A stretch of DNA of 64,000 bases from Plantago major (lineage: Eukaryota; Streptophyta; Magnoliopsida; Lamiales; Plantaginaceae): assembly GCA_026545765.1 (NCBI GenBank), contig CM048842.1, positions 44,711,431 through 44,775,430 of the forward strand, given 5' to 3'. A program made the translations under genes and the position numbers. Below, piece after piece: positions 47,603 to 58,600 of this stretch (positions are counted from its first letter, which is position 1; each line of letters begins with the position of its first letter). The notes beneath the pieces are model-generated. The model searched no databases and was not told the origin of the DNA. It saw only the letters and a program-made list of their open reading frames with translations.

Positions 47603-48157
47603 GTGCCACTATAGTCCTAGGCTCACGACAACCTTCCATCAATCTTTCATCAAAACCGATCACCACAATCCTCAAGGTATTTAAGATTAAATCCCAATGG
47701 TCTAACCACTTGAGTTAAAATTCGGTTGGGGATGAGATGAAAGTCATACATCACCACCGAATCCACTCACCCAAAACAATCGGTCTTCCAATACCAATCA
47801 TTGGCATTTTCATGTTCATCATAATCTCAACACCAAGTTTATTAGCACAAACACACTGCATTCATTAATAAATCCAAGATTCCCCATCATGTTAATCATC
47901 ATTAAATCCCTCATTAGCATCCAAATCCAGTACCATACCTTTCACACGTGACATCACTCACCACTTGCTCTTCAATCCATGCTCACTTTGTCCTCTCGGT
48001 CCAGGGCCATCATGATTCTTTATCCTCTTGTGCCACTAGCTCACAATTGCATGTACCAAGTCAAAATTGATCCCAATTCCCCCAGCTTTTCCTGTCACCT
48101 CACTATCTTGTATTTTGTTTCAGTTTCGTCTGTCACGCTCCTTAACCTGCATGTCAA

Positions 48158-50131
48158 TTAAAAACACAGAGAAGGCTCCAATAGCCAAGACTCAATCTGT
48201 TTATAATCTTTTAGCTCTCCTTTTCCTTTCAACCAAGTCCAACAAGTCACTTTTATTTTTTCTACCAATTGCCACTGAGTTGAGGCCTCATCTTTAAACA
48301 ACATGTTATTTCTCATCAACCAAATGTTCCACACACATGCATGCCAAATTAGTTGCCAAATTTGTTTATTTCCCCTCAACCTTTGTTTCACATGATTCTC
48401 AAAAAATTCATCAACACTATTACCACAAACTCTATTACAATCCAACCAATCATAGATAAGATCCCATACTTTTTTCACAAATTCACAATTACCAAACAAA
48501 TGCCATACGGTTTCAAAATCCTTTCCACCACACATTTTGCATTGAAGCTTCTCATTACTAAAAAAAACACCTCTTTTTTCCAAATTATCTTTTGTAGGTA
48601 TTTTATTTTGGAGTAATTTCCACACAAAAGTACACACTTTGGAGGGTACCAATTTATTCCACACAAGTTTTGCCCACGGTTTCATCACATTCTCCTCCAC
48701 TTTTTTATTCAAAATCCTATACCCCTCTCTTGTCGAGTATTTATCCTCCTTTCCTCCTAACCAAACCCACTTATCACATTCCCCCTTTCTAAGTACTAGG
48801 TTCCTCATCAAAATTTCTATTTGTCTTACCAATGATACTTCTCTCTCAAAAAGTTCCCTTGACCAACTCCATACACACTCACTTCCAAGTTCACCAAGAC
48901 ACACTCTTTCTTTAAGAACACAATCCTTTTTAGTTTCCAACCTATAAAGTCTCGGATAAGATTCTTTCAAACATTTCTCCAAACCACCCCATTTTTCCTT
49001 CCAAAAACTTGTAGTACCCCCATCCCCAATTTCTTTCTTGCAATTATTAAAAAACCATTCATTACAACCCACCGTATTTACAAGGTCCCTCCACCATTCC
49101 GACCAAAAACTTTTACATTTTCCTTCCTTCTCTTTTATCTTTACATTTTTCCAAAAATTCCCATATTTAGATTCAATGACTCTCTTCCAAAGTTCTTGCC
49201 CTCCACTTTGCAATTTCCACACCCATCTACCAAGTAGTGCCATATTAAAAAAATTCAAATTTTTTATCCCTAGGCCTCCATCCTCCTTATCCTCACAAAC
49301 TCTTTCCCATTTGACCCATGCAATTTTCTTTCTTTCATTTTCGCCCTTGCCTCCCCAAATAAAGTTTCTTTGTAGGCTCACTAGTTCATCAATAATTGCC
49401 TTGGGTGCCTTGAAAAAAGATAGGTAATACAAGGGAAGTGCATTTAACACCGCTTTAGTGAGAACTACCCTTCCCCCTAATGATAGAAAACGATTCTCCC
49501 ACACCCCAAGTCTCTTGACAAATTTTTCCTTGACTTTTTCCCAAGTTTTCCTCTCTTTTGCCTTCCCACCAACCGGCAACCCCAAATAATCAAAAGGACA
49601 CGACCCCACTTCACAATTCAAGAAATTTGAAAATTTTTCCACTTGTTCCTTCTCGCAACCAAAATCAAAAAGACTACTTTTTCCAAAATTTATTTTCAAA
49701 CCGGACACTAGTTCAAAACATCTTAATACACTCTTGATTACTTCAAAGTTTTCTTCACAAAATTCACCCATCAAAAGAGAATCATCCGCAAATTGTAAGT
49801 GCGACACGGGTTCATTTTTCTTTCCTACAACCGGTCTAAAACATCCCATATCACACGCCTTCTTCACCATTTTACTAAGTCCCTCCGCCACCACTAGATA
49901 CAAAAAAGGGGATAAAGGATCCCCTTGTCTTAGCCCTTTAAAAACTTTAAATTCCTTTGTGGGGCTTCCATTAACCAAAACCGAGCTAGACACACTAGTG
50001 ACACATTCTTTTATCCACCCTATCCATTTTTTTCCACAACCTAACTCTCCAAGCATATCAAAAAGGTAGTTCCAATTCACCGAATCATAAGCCTTTTTTT
50101 TAGATGCCATGTGAACGATTAGGTCCTTCAT
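48158..50131 (-). pseudogene. LINE ORF2 remnant: reverse transcriptase plus zf-RVT, open frame
   Basis: A single open frame of 657 residues. It starts inside the RT domain: the expected FEKAYDSVNW appears as KKKAYDSVNW. It then has FKGLRQGDPLSPFLYLVVAE, the active site FADD (near residue 120), GLKINFGKS, YLGLPVGG and the thumb region. The C-terminal half has the linker WGGKGENERKKIAWVKW and a zf-RVT region with CKMCGG and W-containing signatures. It ends without RNase H, unlike the LINE at 15500-18075. In an intact element it copies LINE RNA at a nicked target. Without the endonuclease it cannot move itself. The long clean frame means the insertion is fairly young. Confidence 0.85.
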
Positions 50132-50700
50132 AATTCAAAATTTACGTTGAAGTCCAATTTGAGCCTGAAGTTTGACTTTTGGAAAAATGTCTAGATTGCC
50201 CTCTATTTAAACATTTCTTTCAAAATACAAGTTATATCTTATTACACATTTACCTCAAATATTTTGTATTTTACAATATTAACATATATTGCTTCAATAT
50301 AATTTATAGAACTTTCAAATTATAAAAAAAAATCCAAAGTTTTAAATTCTTTCATTTAATCATCCATCTTTTCTTCAACTCATAAGAAGAAAGCTCTAGG
50401 CCGGAGCTTTGGAGCTTGAAGCTTCCATGGAAGCTCCCTTTTGTCAATTGTAGTTTTTTTTTTTTTTTTTTTTTTTTGTCTGAACTTTTTTCCTCAGTTG
50501 GAGGAGAATATGGATGAAAATATGAAAAATTAAAACTTTGGGGTTTCTTTATTATAATTTAAAAGTTTAGGTGTCAATTGTAATAAAATGAAATGTGGAA
50601 AAGGGAAAAGAAAATACATTTTTCACCCTCTCTCCCACTTGTGTCGACTTCTGTCCTTCGTCGTAAATAAATTTTTACTGCAGTTCAAAATTTGTGCTTT
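50132..50700. mobile_element. probable foldback MITE with palindromic GC-rich core
   Basis: Arms at about 50320-50395 and 50495-50585 are imperfect inverted copies: AAAGTTTTAA, TCATCCAT and CAACT align in order on both. Between them lies the palindrome-like GAGCTTGAAGCTTCCATGGAAGCTCC (written as GGAGCTT plus GCTTCCATGGAAGC, 50411-50438) and a long T run (50457-50477). Outer ends and target duplication were not defined. Confidence 0.5.
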
Positions 50701-50814
50701 TGTGTAAAATATGAAACAACGGGGACCCAACCGTTTATACAACATCTAAAAAGGTGGTCAGATGAAAATCGCCTTCTCAAAATATTGAAGTCTTTGCAAA
50801 CCTAAGTCCGAACC

Positions 50815-50946
50815 CCTATATAAAAGTCTTGGGTCATCCCCTGCCAAAAGCCCTAATTCTCTATAGTATTCTTACATTGCAGCCGCCACCACCACATCGC
50901 AACTTCTAACAAACCAAACCTCCGCCACAAGAATCTAGGGCAATTG
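50815..50946 (+). other. orphan promoter and 5' leader exon with splice donor
   Basis: A TATA box CCTATATAAAAG (50815-50826) is followed by a leader with AAAGCCCTAATTCTC and CCGCCACCACC, and then a good donor (CAATTG, then GTAAGT at 50947). There is no ATG. This is how plant housekeeping genes with a leader intron begin, for example many ribosomal protein genes. No coding exon is found in the next 1.3 kb, so it may be a gene fragment cut off by later insertions. Confidence 0.45.
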
Positions 50947-51279
50947 GTAAGTTTTCTTTCCCAATGTCTCTTCCTTTATCGGCTATTTTATTTTATTGAT
51001 GGTCACATCATTTCTTTTCATGGTAATTTATCCTGTTATGATTTTGTTCGCAAACTTCTTCTCAGATCTATTACGCATGATTAGTAAAGTATTCATAGAA
51101 TTTGAGTATTTACAAAACTACATGTTGTTCTTATGTCGATTCAAGCACCTTGGCTTAAATGCAATAGATTTTGTGAAAACCAAACATTTGTTGTTGAAAT
51201 TGGATATGTTAAACTCTAAACATGCCGGTCGTACCTTCTTTTTTACAAAAAAAAAAAAAAAACGCATAAAATGATTTCT
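50947..51279. other. intron-like or intergenic DNA
   Basis: No gene. An A run lies at about 51248-51264. A frame over 50996-51274 has no similarity that I can see. Confidence 0.35.
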
Positions 51280-51450
51280 CAGGGCTTACGTTTTCTCATA
51301 AAACATGATCTTTGGCAAGATAAATAGCAATGTGGTTGTCAGAATACATAGTAAAAGTGTATTTTGAGAAGTGTTATTAGCAAAGAAATCTCACAACTTG
51401 TTTAGTAAATTGACCAATTAATTTGAGTAACTTCTTTCTTACATTGACAC
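51280..51450 (-). mobile_element. Copia RNase H scrap
   Basis: The minus strand shows YSDNHIAIYLAKDH, matching the Copia RNase H motif YCDNQSAI-LAKNP, plus a short downstream helix. It is a small, old and broken Ty1/Copia fossil with no LTR in sight. Confidence 0.55.
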
Positions 51451-52236
51451 TTAGGGCAATTCAAAGAAATATGCAATACATTCTCAACAAGTTAACCAGA
51501 TTCCTATATTCTTGTACTCCAATATGAGTCACAAAAGTCTTAAACTCGTATCTCTTTGTGAAGATAACCAAATTACTTGGTCATGATAGTTCGAATAGCT
51601 AGTGAAATTGAAAGGACTCAATTTGACTTTAATAATCATCTTTGATGACTAGCTACCTATAACACAAAAATTGAGCAATTATATTGAGGAAAACTAGAAA
51701 ATGTGCTTTCAAATTATCTATAATATATGTAGAATTTGTATCTGTAGAGCTTATTTAGGAGTAGTTGTACAAAAAATGCATTGAAAGCTAAATTTCAACT
51801 TCACATGTTCTGATAATAACTTTTAATTGTTTTTTTTAAATTACTTAATGACCCCAAAAAGAAAATGTTTATTCAAATTATATTTTTTTTTAAATTCCTA
51901 TTTTTTCACTATTTTATTCACGTTCTTCCAAACTTTATCAACATTCCCATGTTCAGCCAAAAGCTTCTTGACTTTACCTCAGACGATCAACTATTTATTC
52001 ATTCTTTTGTTAAAAACATTACCCACTTTACGGTTATTTTTCATGATTTATTGACTTTGAATTTACCATTTCTTTTACTCACTTCTTAATATTTGTGAAC
52101 TCAAGACTCAAGAGCAATTTAAATCTCTTGAGGCAATGAAGAAGTATAGTACACCTCATAGACTATAGTTTGTACTTTTTTTTATTGATTTTCCTTAGTA
52201 CTGTATTAGATAGAGTAGGCAATTCGTAAGTTATTA
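51451..52236. other. AT-rich intergenic DNA
   Basis: No gene or recognisable element. Confidence 0.4.
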
Positions 52237-52508
52237 CTCCCTCCTTCCCAAACAATAATGTACATATTCCTTTTATGGACGTCCCACGAAACTAGTCTCA
52301 TTCCAAAAATAGCAAAAAAGTACACCCACTAACTCCCACTAACTCAACTATCTCTCTTATTGATTACATTCTTTATCATTATATATCTTATCTCTCATAC
52401 CTTTTACATTCTTTATCATTTCTCTCCTCAACAACAAACAATAAACAATTGACTTTCTTAAAAATAGTGTCGGAAAGTAATAAGACTAATTCTTTGGGAC
52501 GGAGGGAG
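52237..52508. mobile_element. Stowaway MITE, 272 bp
   Basis: Ends CTCCCTCCTTCCC and GGGACGGAGGGAG with TA at 52235-52236 and 52509-52510. The interior has the CTTTATCATTTCTCT-type sequence common in this group. It lies 15 bp left of an old Copia LTR. Confidence 0.87.
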
Positions 52509-52523
52509 TATTACTTAAAATTC

Positions 52524-52767
52524 TGATTGATTAAACTATTCTACCAGTTGAAAGAACATGTACACGATTACAACCAACAACATTAAAACAATAAACAATA
52601 AGAAATATCAAAACACAAGCCACAATTATGTGGTTCGGATTCACAAATCGTACATCTACGAAATAATAACAATATCAATCCACACTACTCAACTGAGATT
52701 ACAGATTACAAATCCTAGAGACTCACTCTTCATTAGCTACAACAAATGTCAACCTCTACACATTCAC
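52524..52767 (-). repeat. 3' LTR of the old Copia element
   Basis: Direct partner of 54215-54479. Limits are set by alignment by eye and may be off by a few bases. Confidence 0.6.
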
Positions 52768-54214
52768 AATTACAATGCATTAACTAATATGAAGGTAAAG
52801 TCTTTGTTAGCATATCAGAAGCTAAAATTCTCAGCTGTAGAGACCTTCATCATGTTGATCAACCTTAACTCAAATATATCTCGCACAAAGTGCAGATTGA
52901 TATCAATGTGCTTTGATCTCTCATGGAATATCCGATGCTTAATATAACCAAGCGTAGAACACTCTGTCTGTCACAAATACTTACATCTGGTCAATGCCAA
53001 AATCCCTTAACAGCTCTACTTACATCCATGTATTCTGACTCAGCTGTTGACAATGCTACACAACTGGTTGAAGTGTTGATTGCCAAAACTAAGTGAAAAC
53101 ATATATATATCCAGTTTGTGACGTCCTATTATCCATGTTTTCAGCATAGTCAGAGCTTACATATCCCACAAGAACATCCTCCAAAGTACCTTCGTTTCCT
53201 CCAAACAAGCCTCACATATTTGAACATCCATTAAGTACCTCAAGATCCATTAAAGAGCTTCCCACTGAGCTTTTCCTGGACTTTCAATGTATCAGGGCTA
53301 CTTTAACATACATGATGCTTCCCACTGAATTTTCATACGGTACATGTTTCATGTAATTTATCTCTATTCGACTATTTGGACTTTGTTTCCTACTGAGTCT
53401 GAAATGAGCAGCTAGAGGGGTGACAACAAAAGTAGCCTCATCATGCACGTTGAATCTCTAAGGTTCTTTCCTAATATAGTTCTCTCGATCCAACCACAAA
53501 TGTTAAAGCTTCATGTTTCGGGTAATACCGATGATTCTATTAGCATCTCCTATTTCATCTCAAAATTCAAGCTAAACCTAAACCCCTCTTATTATATTCT
53601 ATTTCTTGCTTTCTACTACTTGCGATCAATATGTCATCTACATACAGTAGTTGGTGCAAGCTAAAGAACTCACCTTGTGATTTCTTGAAATACACACAGT
53701 TATCACCTTGGGACTTTGATCAATTAAACCATAAAGAGACTTTTTGAGTAAATATACCTTATCTCAGATTTCACGGCATGATGGGACCTTTTGGAGTCTT
53801 TGCATGTAGATAGTTTTCTCTAGTTCCCCGAGTAAGAAAGTTGTTTTTACATCTGGCTGCTGCAGTTCTAGATCATAATGTGCCACAATACTCAATGAGA
53901 TTCCAATAGATCAGTGCTTAACAACTGGAGAAATAATTTCATTATAAACAATTTTGCATCTTTATGTAAAAAAAAAGCCTCTTGCAACAAGCCTTGCCTC
54001 GTATCTTTTCTATTCTGAGCTCTAACAATCTTCTGTACTGTTGGTTTTGGCACTAGCCCCCGAGTCCCGAGTTCCATTCTTTTTTTGAGTGATGCTAGTT
54101 CCTCCTACATTGCTTGTCATCACAGTTCCTTTTATACTCCACCTCTTCAGCAACATGTAAACGTAAGCAACTAAGTGAGGAAAACAAGGATTCTGATCGA
54201 TTTAACTAAAACTC

Positions 54215-54479
54215 TGACTGATCAAACAGATCGACTAATTGGAAGACCACTCAATTACGATCAACAATGTTAGACAATGAACAATAAAAAAGATAAAACA
54301 CAAGGAATCTACGTGGTTCATATTTGCAAATCCTACATCCAACTAAGATCAATTAAATCAATTCATTAATCAATCAAGATTACAGTTTTACAAGCTTCTG
54401 TCATGAGAATAAAATCCTACAAAACCAAGGAACTCACTCTCCACAAGCTACAACAACTGTCAATGTCTACACATCCACA
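54215..54479 (-). repeat. 5' LTR of the old Copia element
   Basis: Direct partner of 52524-52767. It lies about 290 bp upstream of the F-box/FBD pseudogene start. Confidence 0.6.
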
Positions 54480-54764
54480 ATCGCTTACGTATTACTGAAA
54501 ATTGTGAGAATTGATTTGATAATGAGAGAAAAACGCTGCAAAGTTTATATAGCTTCATTAGGAAAATGGAGAGAAGCAGAAACCGTTTGGATGACTTCAG
54601 TCCGTTATGATCAGGCTCCAGATCATTCGTGCTCTTTTAGCCATAGCCTTCTAGAAATTTCAACCAGTTCCCAACTTTCTCAATCTTCACAGTATTGAGA
54701 GACAATTATCAGGTTGGCTCTAACTGTGATTCTTACAATTTCATGTTAACAGGTGAAATTAATA

Positions 54765-56473
54765 ATGAGTGAAATCACCGGAGAAGCAGGCACTAAGATA
54801 CATAAATCCAGCAATGGTGAGGATTATATTACTTCCTTACCAGATTGTGTTATGGGTTTAATCATCGCGTCCCAATTAAAGAGATTGTGAGAACGTGTGT
54901 TCTAAGCACTGAATGGAGAAATAAGTGGACTTTACTTGACAATGTCTCGTTTGATGACAAAATGGTCAGAGGTGGCAAGGAAGGTTTTCTTCGCTCTTTG
55001 GAAACTACCATTCCAAAACTCAAGATCATACTAATTTGCAAGCTTGATTATCAGGGAGATTACGACTGGGCTCGCATGTCAAGATGCATCTGAGAGATAT
55101 TCAAATCTAAGGTTCACATGTTTAGACTTTGGAATCGTGATGATAGTCTGAAGCCCACATCTTACCCTCCGCATCCTCAATGCACTTCATTGAGACGCTT
55201 GGCTTTGCAATTACCCCGCATTTACAGAGCTCCAGCAGAAACTTATTTCCTAAAATGGACAAGATGTTCCTAAGGAAAGTTCGGTTTTGAATGAGAATAA
55301 GACCGATACATCGCTCTCCAATTTCCAGTGATGTATCATTGTTTCTTTTCTGAATGTGAATGGATAAATGTAAAACTTATAGAAATTCATGCTCCTAAAA
55401 TGGAAAAGTTTACTTCGGAGACTGTTAAAGGAGATCCAAATGTTGAAAACCGTACGGTCAAGATTATTGGGGCCAAGCTCAAAGAGTTTAGCCTTGGTAG
55501 TGGTCATCTGGAAACCTATATTCTCTCGGAAAGTGGAACAATAGTTGAACAAGCAATGGTGTTGAATGACCCATGTGACGATGACGATGAAACATTAGAA
55601 GCATGGGGCATACAGGCGCGGAAGCTACTTGTAGAACTCTTAGGAATAAAGGAGATGAAGATGTCTGGATTATTATGCGTGGTAAGTCTATCTCATCTTG
55701 TTCCATGATAGTTTTCCTGTTCCTTTGTATTTTTTTTTATGAATATTGATGGCAGATTTCAATAGTATTCTCAAGGTAATTTCAAATGTTCATCTTAATC
55801 TGGAATTATCGCTCTTAGAAGCCACTTTAGTGATTCGTTTACTTCTCAATGTCTAGTTTCGACATTTAAGTATAGCCAGTTTCATGTTCCTCGCAGTGAC
55901 AGATTTCTCTAATTTTCTTTTTCCCTGTGAAGGGTGTTGGATTTGCAGATATGGGATTCCCTATTCCGAAGTTTCACATCTTGGAAAGGCTGGAGCTAAC
56001 GAATGTCGTACATGATGGAGGACTGCGTAATCTACTTGATGTGAGTCCATGTCTAAAATGTCTCATCTTATACGAGGATGGCAATGTAAGTCACGAGGAA
56101 AACATGTTTTATTATCTCAGTATCTTACTCTTCGGTTCACACTTAAATTTTGAATTTTGAACTCAAAAGAGAACCTTTTTTTTTATTTTTATTAGGACGG
56201 TGATTGGGACTATGAGTGGGTCTCTGAACCGGCTGAGCCAGTGCCATTATGCGTTGTTCTCATCTGGAAATAGTGAAGTTTCATCACTATGCCCCCACAC
56301 AAGCTAGGCATGATCTGTCACAGCTTTTTATCGAGCATGGGGCAGTGCTGGAGAAATTCATCATTTCTGCGTATGCCAAGCGGGACGAGGATTTCTTAAA
56401 GGATGAACTACGTTCGTTCTCTAGAGCTAACAACTCTTTAAAAATTGTTATTGGTAATACTATTCTTGTTTGA
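54765..56473 (+). pseudogene. F-box/FBD/LRR protein pseudogene
   Basis: The plus strand has the parts of a plant F-box/FBD protein in order. An F-box (EDYITSLPDCVMGLI, then PIKEIVRTCVLSTEWRNKW) is followed by an LRR-type middle (KMEKFTSETVKGD, then LERLELTNVVHDGGLRNLL), and an FBD end (LEIVKFHHYAPTQARHDL, VLEKFIISAYAKRDEDFL). Probable introns start at GTAAGT near 55683 and 56090, and the next acceptors precede 55934 and 56196. The frame shifts inside the F-box (about 54870), stops at 55091, shifts again near 55260-55330 and near 56250. It is therefore a decayed gene of the SCF substrate-receptor type. An AG at 54752 suggests that a leader intron existed. Confidence 0.75.
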
Positions 56474-56640
56474 GAAACAGTTCTTGGTGAGACTGTTACT
56501 GTTGAGAGTTGTATGTGAAATCTGGCTAGAGCTCTTCTTCTCAGATCTATTATAATATCAAAAACAAGTTTTGTATTGTATTTTAGTTTATTGATGTGAA
56601 TTAGAGAACTTATAACTTGAATGAACTATGTCGAAAATTA
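56474..56640. other. 3' flank of the F-box pseudogene
   Basis: Noncoding. It probably includes the former 3' UTR. Confidence 0.4.
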
Positions 56641-56979
56641 AATTTATTGGTAAATTGTTGCTATTTTTGCGACCATGCTAATTTTTATTGGTATTATGTT
56701 ATAAATTTATTACAAATAGCAACAAATTATTTATGTTGGAATTAATGTTATGTTGGTGTTGACTGCTTGCTCTAATATGTCCAACAATTTTCCAACAAAA
56801 ACTTAATTCGAACCTAGACCATTTGATAATTTGTTGGTATACTGTTGGTATTTTCTATTATGTTTTTAATGATAAATTACCGTTGGTACTTTGTTGCAAT
56901 TCCATTGCGAGTGGCAACGAAAATTGTTCCGTTGGAACTTATGCGTTGGTGTTGCCAAGTTTTTTTTTTTTTTAGTGTA
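56641..56979. mobile_element. CACTA-type transposon end fragment
   Basis: The region is full of short GTTGGTA, GTTGCAA and TTGTTGG words, like the subterminal repeats of plant CACTA elements. It finishes in a T run followed by TAGTG (56974-56978), the reverse of the CACTA terminus. No matching left CACTA end and no transposase is found, so this is a solo terminal fragment. Confidence 0.5.
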
Positions 56980-57192
56980 TGGAATTTGAATTTTTCGTTA
57001 TCTATTTCTCTGGCATGATGACAATGCCGAGTTACTCCCAGGAATCAACAAAGATAGCAGCGTCAAGTTGTCCAATCTACCGTTATCATCATTTGTCTTC
57101 AGTCATTCACCAAATTTCTCAGATAAACATAGTAAGTTGATTTCTCAAAGTTAGCAAAGAATCTGGGTACGTACTATGAGTGATTTCACCAT

Positions 57193-58600
57193 TGTTGGTT
57201 GAGAAACAAGCTAAATAAATTGCAGTATATTGAGAGAATGAATTGTTGTACAAGTTACAATTGGAAAGAGCTCATTCTCCTACTAGTTGTAAAAAACAAA
57301 GAAAAGCTATACACATTGTTTAATCTATCATGTTGTTTGTAACCAATTTGTGGCGGGAGATTGTAACAAACTAACTGCCTCTAAATAACTCCTAACTAAC
57401 TAACCAGGGACTTTTTACCGTCAGTCAAGGTGTTGCCCTGACTAACATCAGTCACCTATTTTGATCCATTAGATTAAAATTTTATCGGTGGAGATTGAAT
57501 AATCTGTTACCTTTCACACTAAGTGTTGCCGTGGGGTGTCGCTCGTGTCGCATAAGGTGTTGTGCTACGTGTTGCTCCAACGGCCTACGTCGCTTTAAAT
57601 TATTTAAATATATTTAAAAATATATATTTTTGCTCTAACCGGAAGCCGCCACGAAAGCTCGCCACGGAAGCTCCGATCCGGAGCTTCCGCCATGGACTGC
57701 CGGAGCTCCGGCCACGCCACTGCCGGAGCTTCCATGGCGGAAGCTCAAAAAAAAATAATAATAATAATAAAACTGATCAGCTTTCCGCCATGGAAGCTCC
57801 GGCAGTGATTTTGGTGGTGGTGTGCGGTGTTGGTGGTGGTGAAGAAGATGGTGGGTGGTGGTGGGGATTGGGGAAGGAGAGTTAAAATTTTAATAATTAA
57901 AATTTTTGGAATAAGTTAATAGTTTTAAAAAAAAATAACGGTTGAAGGCGACACAGAGCAACGGTTTAGGGCGATACCGAGCAACGGACACGTGTTAGAT
58001 GTCGATACATTGACTGACAATAGTCAGGGTGACACCTTGACTGACGGTAGAAAACCTGAACTAACCATCTGTCTAACAAACTAACTGCTACTCAAACTAA
58101 TCCAAAGTGTACTAGGCTATCTGCAGTCTCACTCCCACTGCAACACAACATTATTGCTTCTTCTTGTGAACTGTTGTTGCTTGCTAAGCCTGGAATGCCT
58201 TTTTCTTCTCTTATTTCTTCGACATCATTCTGATACCTCCCCGTAAGAGGAGCTTATATATCAGTGATGCTCATCTTAGAAATTAAATGTCTCATATCTG
58301 CTTGAGTTAGAGATTTTGTGAAGATATCTGCTATTTGCTCTTTAGTGGAGACATGTACTACTTGTATGAACCCTGGCAAGACTCTATCCATGACAACGTG
58401 ACAATCAATCTCAAGCTGCTTTGTTCTTTCATGAAATATAAGATTTTTAGTTAAATGCATTGCAGATTGATTATCACAATATAGAGTGACATGTGTTTTA
58501 AAGATGATATTGAATTCTTTTAGTAAAGACAATAACCAGACTATTTCACAAGTTGCAAAAGACAATGCTCTACCGACGAATTATGACTTAAGGGGTGGAT
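57193..58600 (-). mobile_element. Ty1/Copia 3' end: RNase H and 3' LTR, interrupted by a MITE
   Basis: The minus strand from 58600 encodes a Copia RNase H C-terminal part with YCDNQSAMHLTKN and HERTKQLEIDCHVV (pol end about 58254). After it comes a probable 3' LTR, about 57193-58150, with ends TGTTG/CAACA. The LTR holds the Mutator-type MITE at 57407-58058, so its own length is about 300 bp. The rest of the element is not present. A truncated fossil of the Ale/Retrofit type, as judged by general look only. Confidence 0.7.
57407..58058. mobile_element. Mutator-like MITE with 9-bp target duplication AACTAACCA
   Basis: Inverted ends of about 45 bp: left GGGACTTTTTACCGTCAGTC, right in reverse CAGGTTTTCTACCGTCAGTC, both continuing AAGGTGT...CCCTGACTA. 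The target repeat AACTAACCA is perfect at 57398-57406 and 58059-58067, the 9-bp length of Mutator-like elements. The centre (57640-57800) is GC-rich and palindromic, with repeated GGAGCTTCC / GGAAGCTCC words. No transposase. Confidence 0.88.

Larger units (their letters stand above)
46961..50131 (-). mobile_element. 5'-truncated LINE with long open ORF2 remnant
   Basis: A poly(T) run at 46961-46976 marks the 3' poly(A) tail of this minus-strand LINE. A 1.2-kb 3' UTR follows in reverse (to 48157), then ORF2 (48158-50131). The 5' end lies near 50105-50131. The endonuclease and the first RT motifs are absent. Flanking target repeats were not convincing. Its 3' UTR holds a short tandem repeat (47377-47602). 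Confidence 0.82.
52524..54479 (-). mobile_element. old Ty1/Copia element with two diverged LTRs
   Basis: Two direct repeats, about 52524-52767 and 54215-54479, begin TGATTG/TGACTG and end near TCACA/CCACA. They share CACAAG and CTACAACAA-TGTCAA words and are clearly related but well diverged, so the insertion is old. Between them on the minus strand are Copia RT (about 53860-53590, with the YVDD active site near 53630) and RNase H (about 53110-52840). Gag and integrase are missing. This is a shortened and broken fossil with many breaks. Confidence 0.75.

Noticed and set aside
47009-47684. Plus-strand frames of 120-140 residues
   Set aside because: They lie in the 3' UTR of a minus-strand LINE and follow its tandem repeats.
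49038-49427. 129-residue plus-strand frame
   Set aside because: Antisense to the LINE reverse transcriptase; low-complexity Ser/Phe composition.
50361-50373. TCATCCATCTTTT matching the flank next to the LINE poly(A) (46950-46963), as a LINE target duplication
   Set aside because: At 50361 the motif is part of a foldback arm that continues without a break on both sides, so it cannot be the edge of the LINE insertion.
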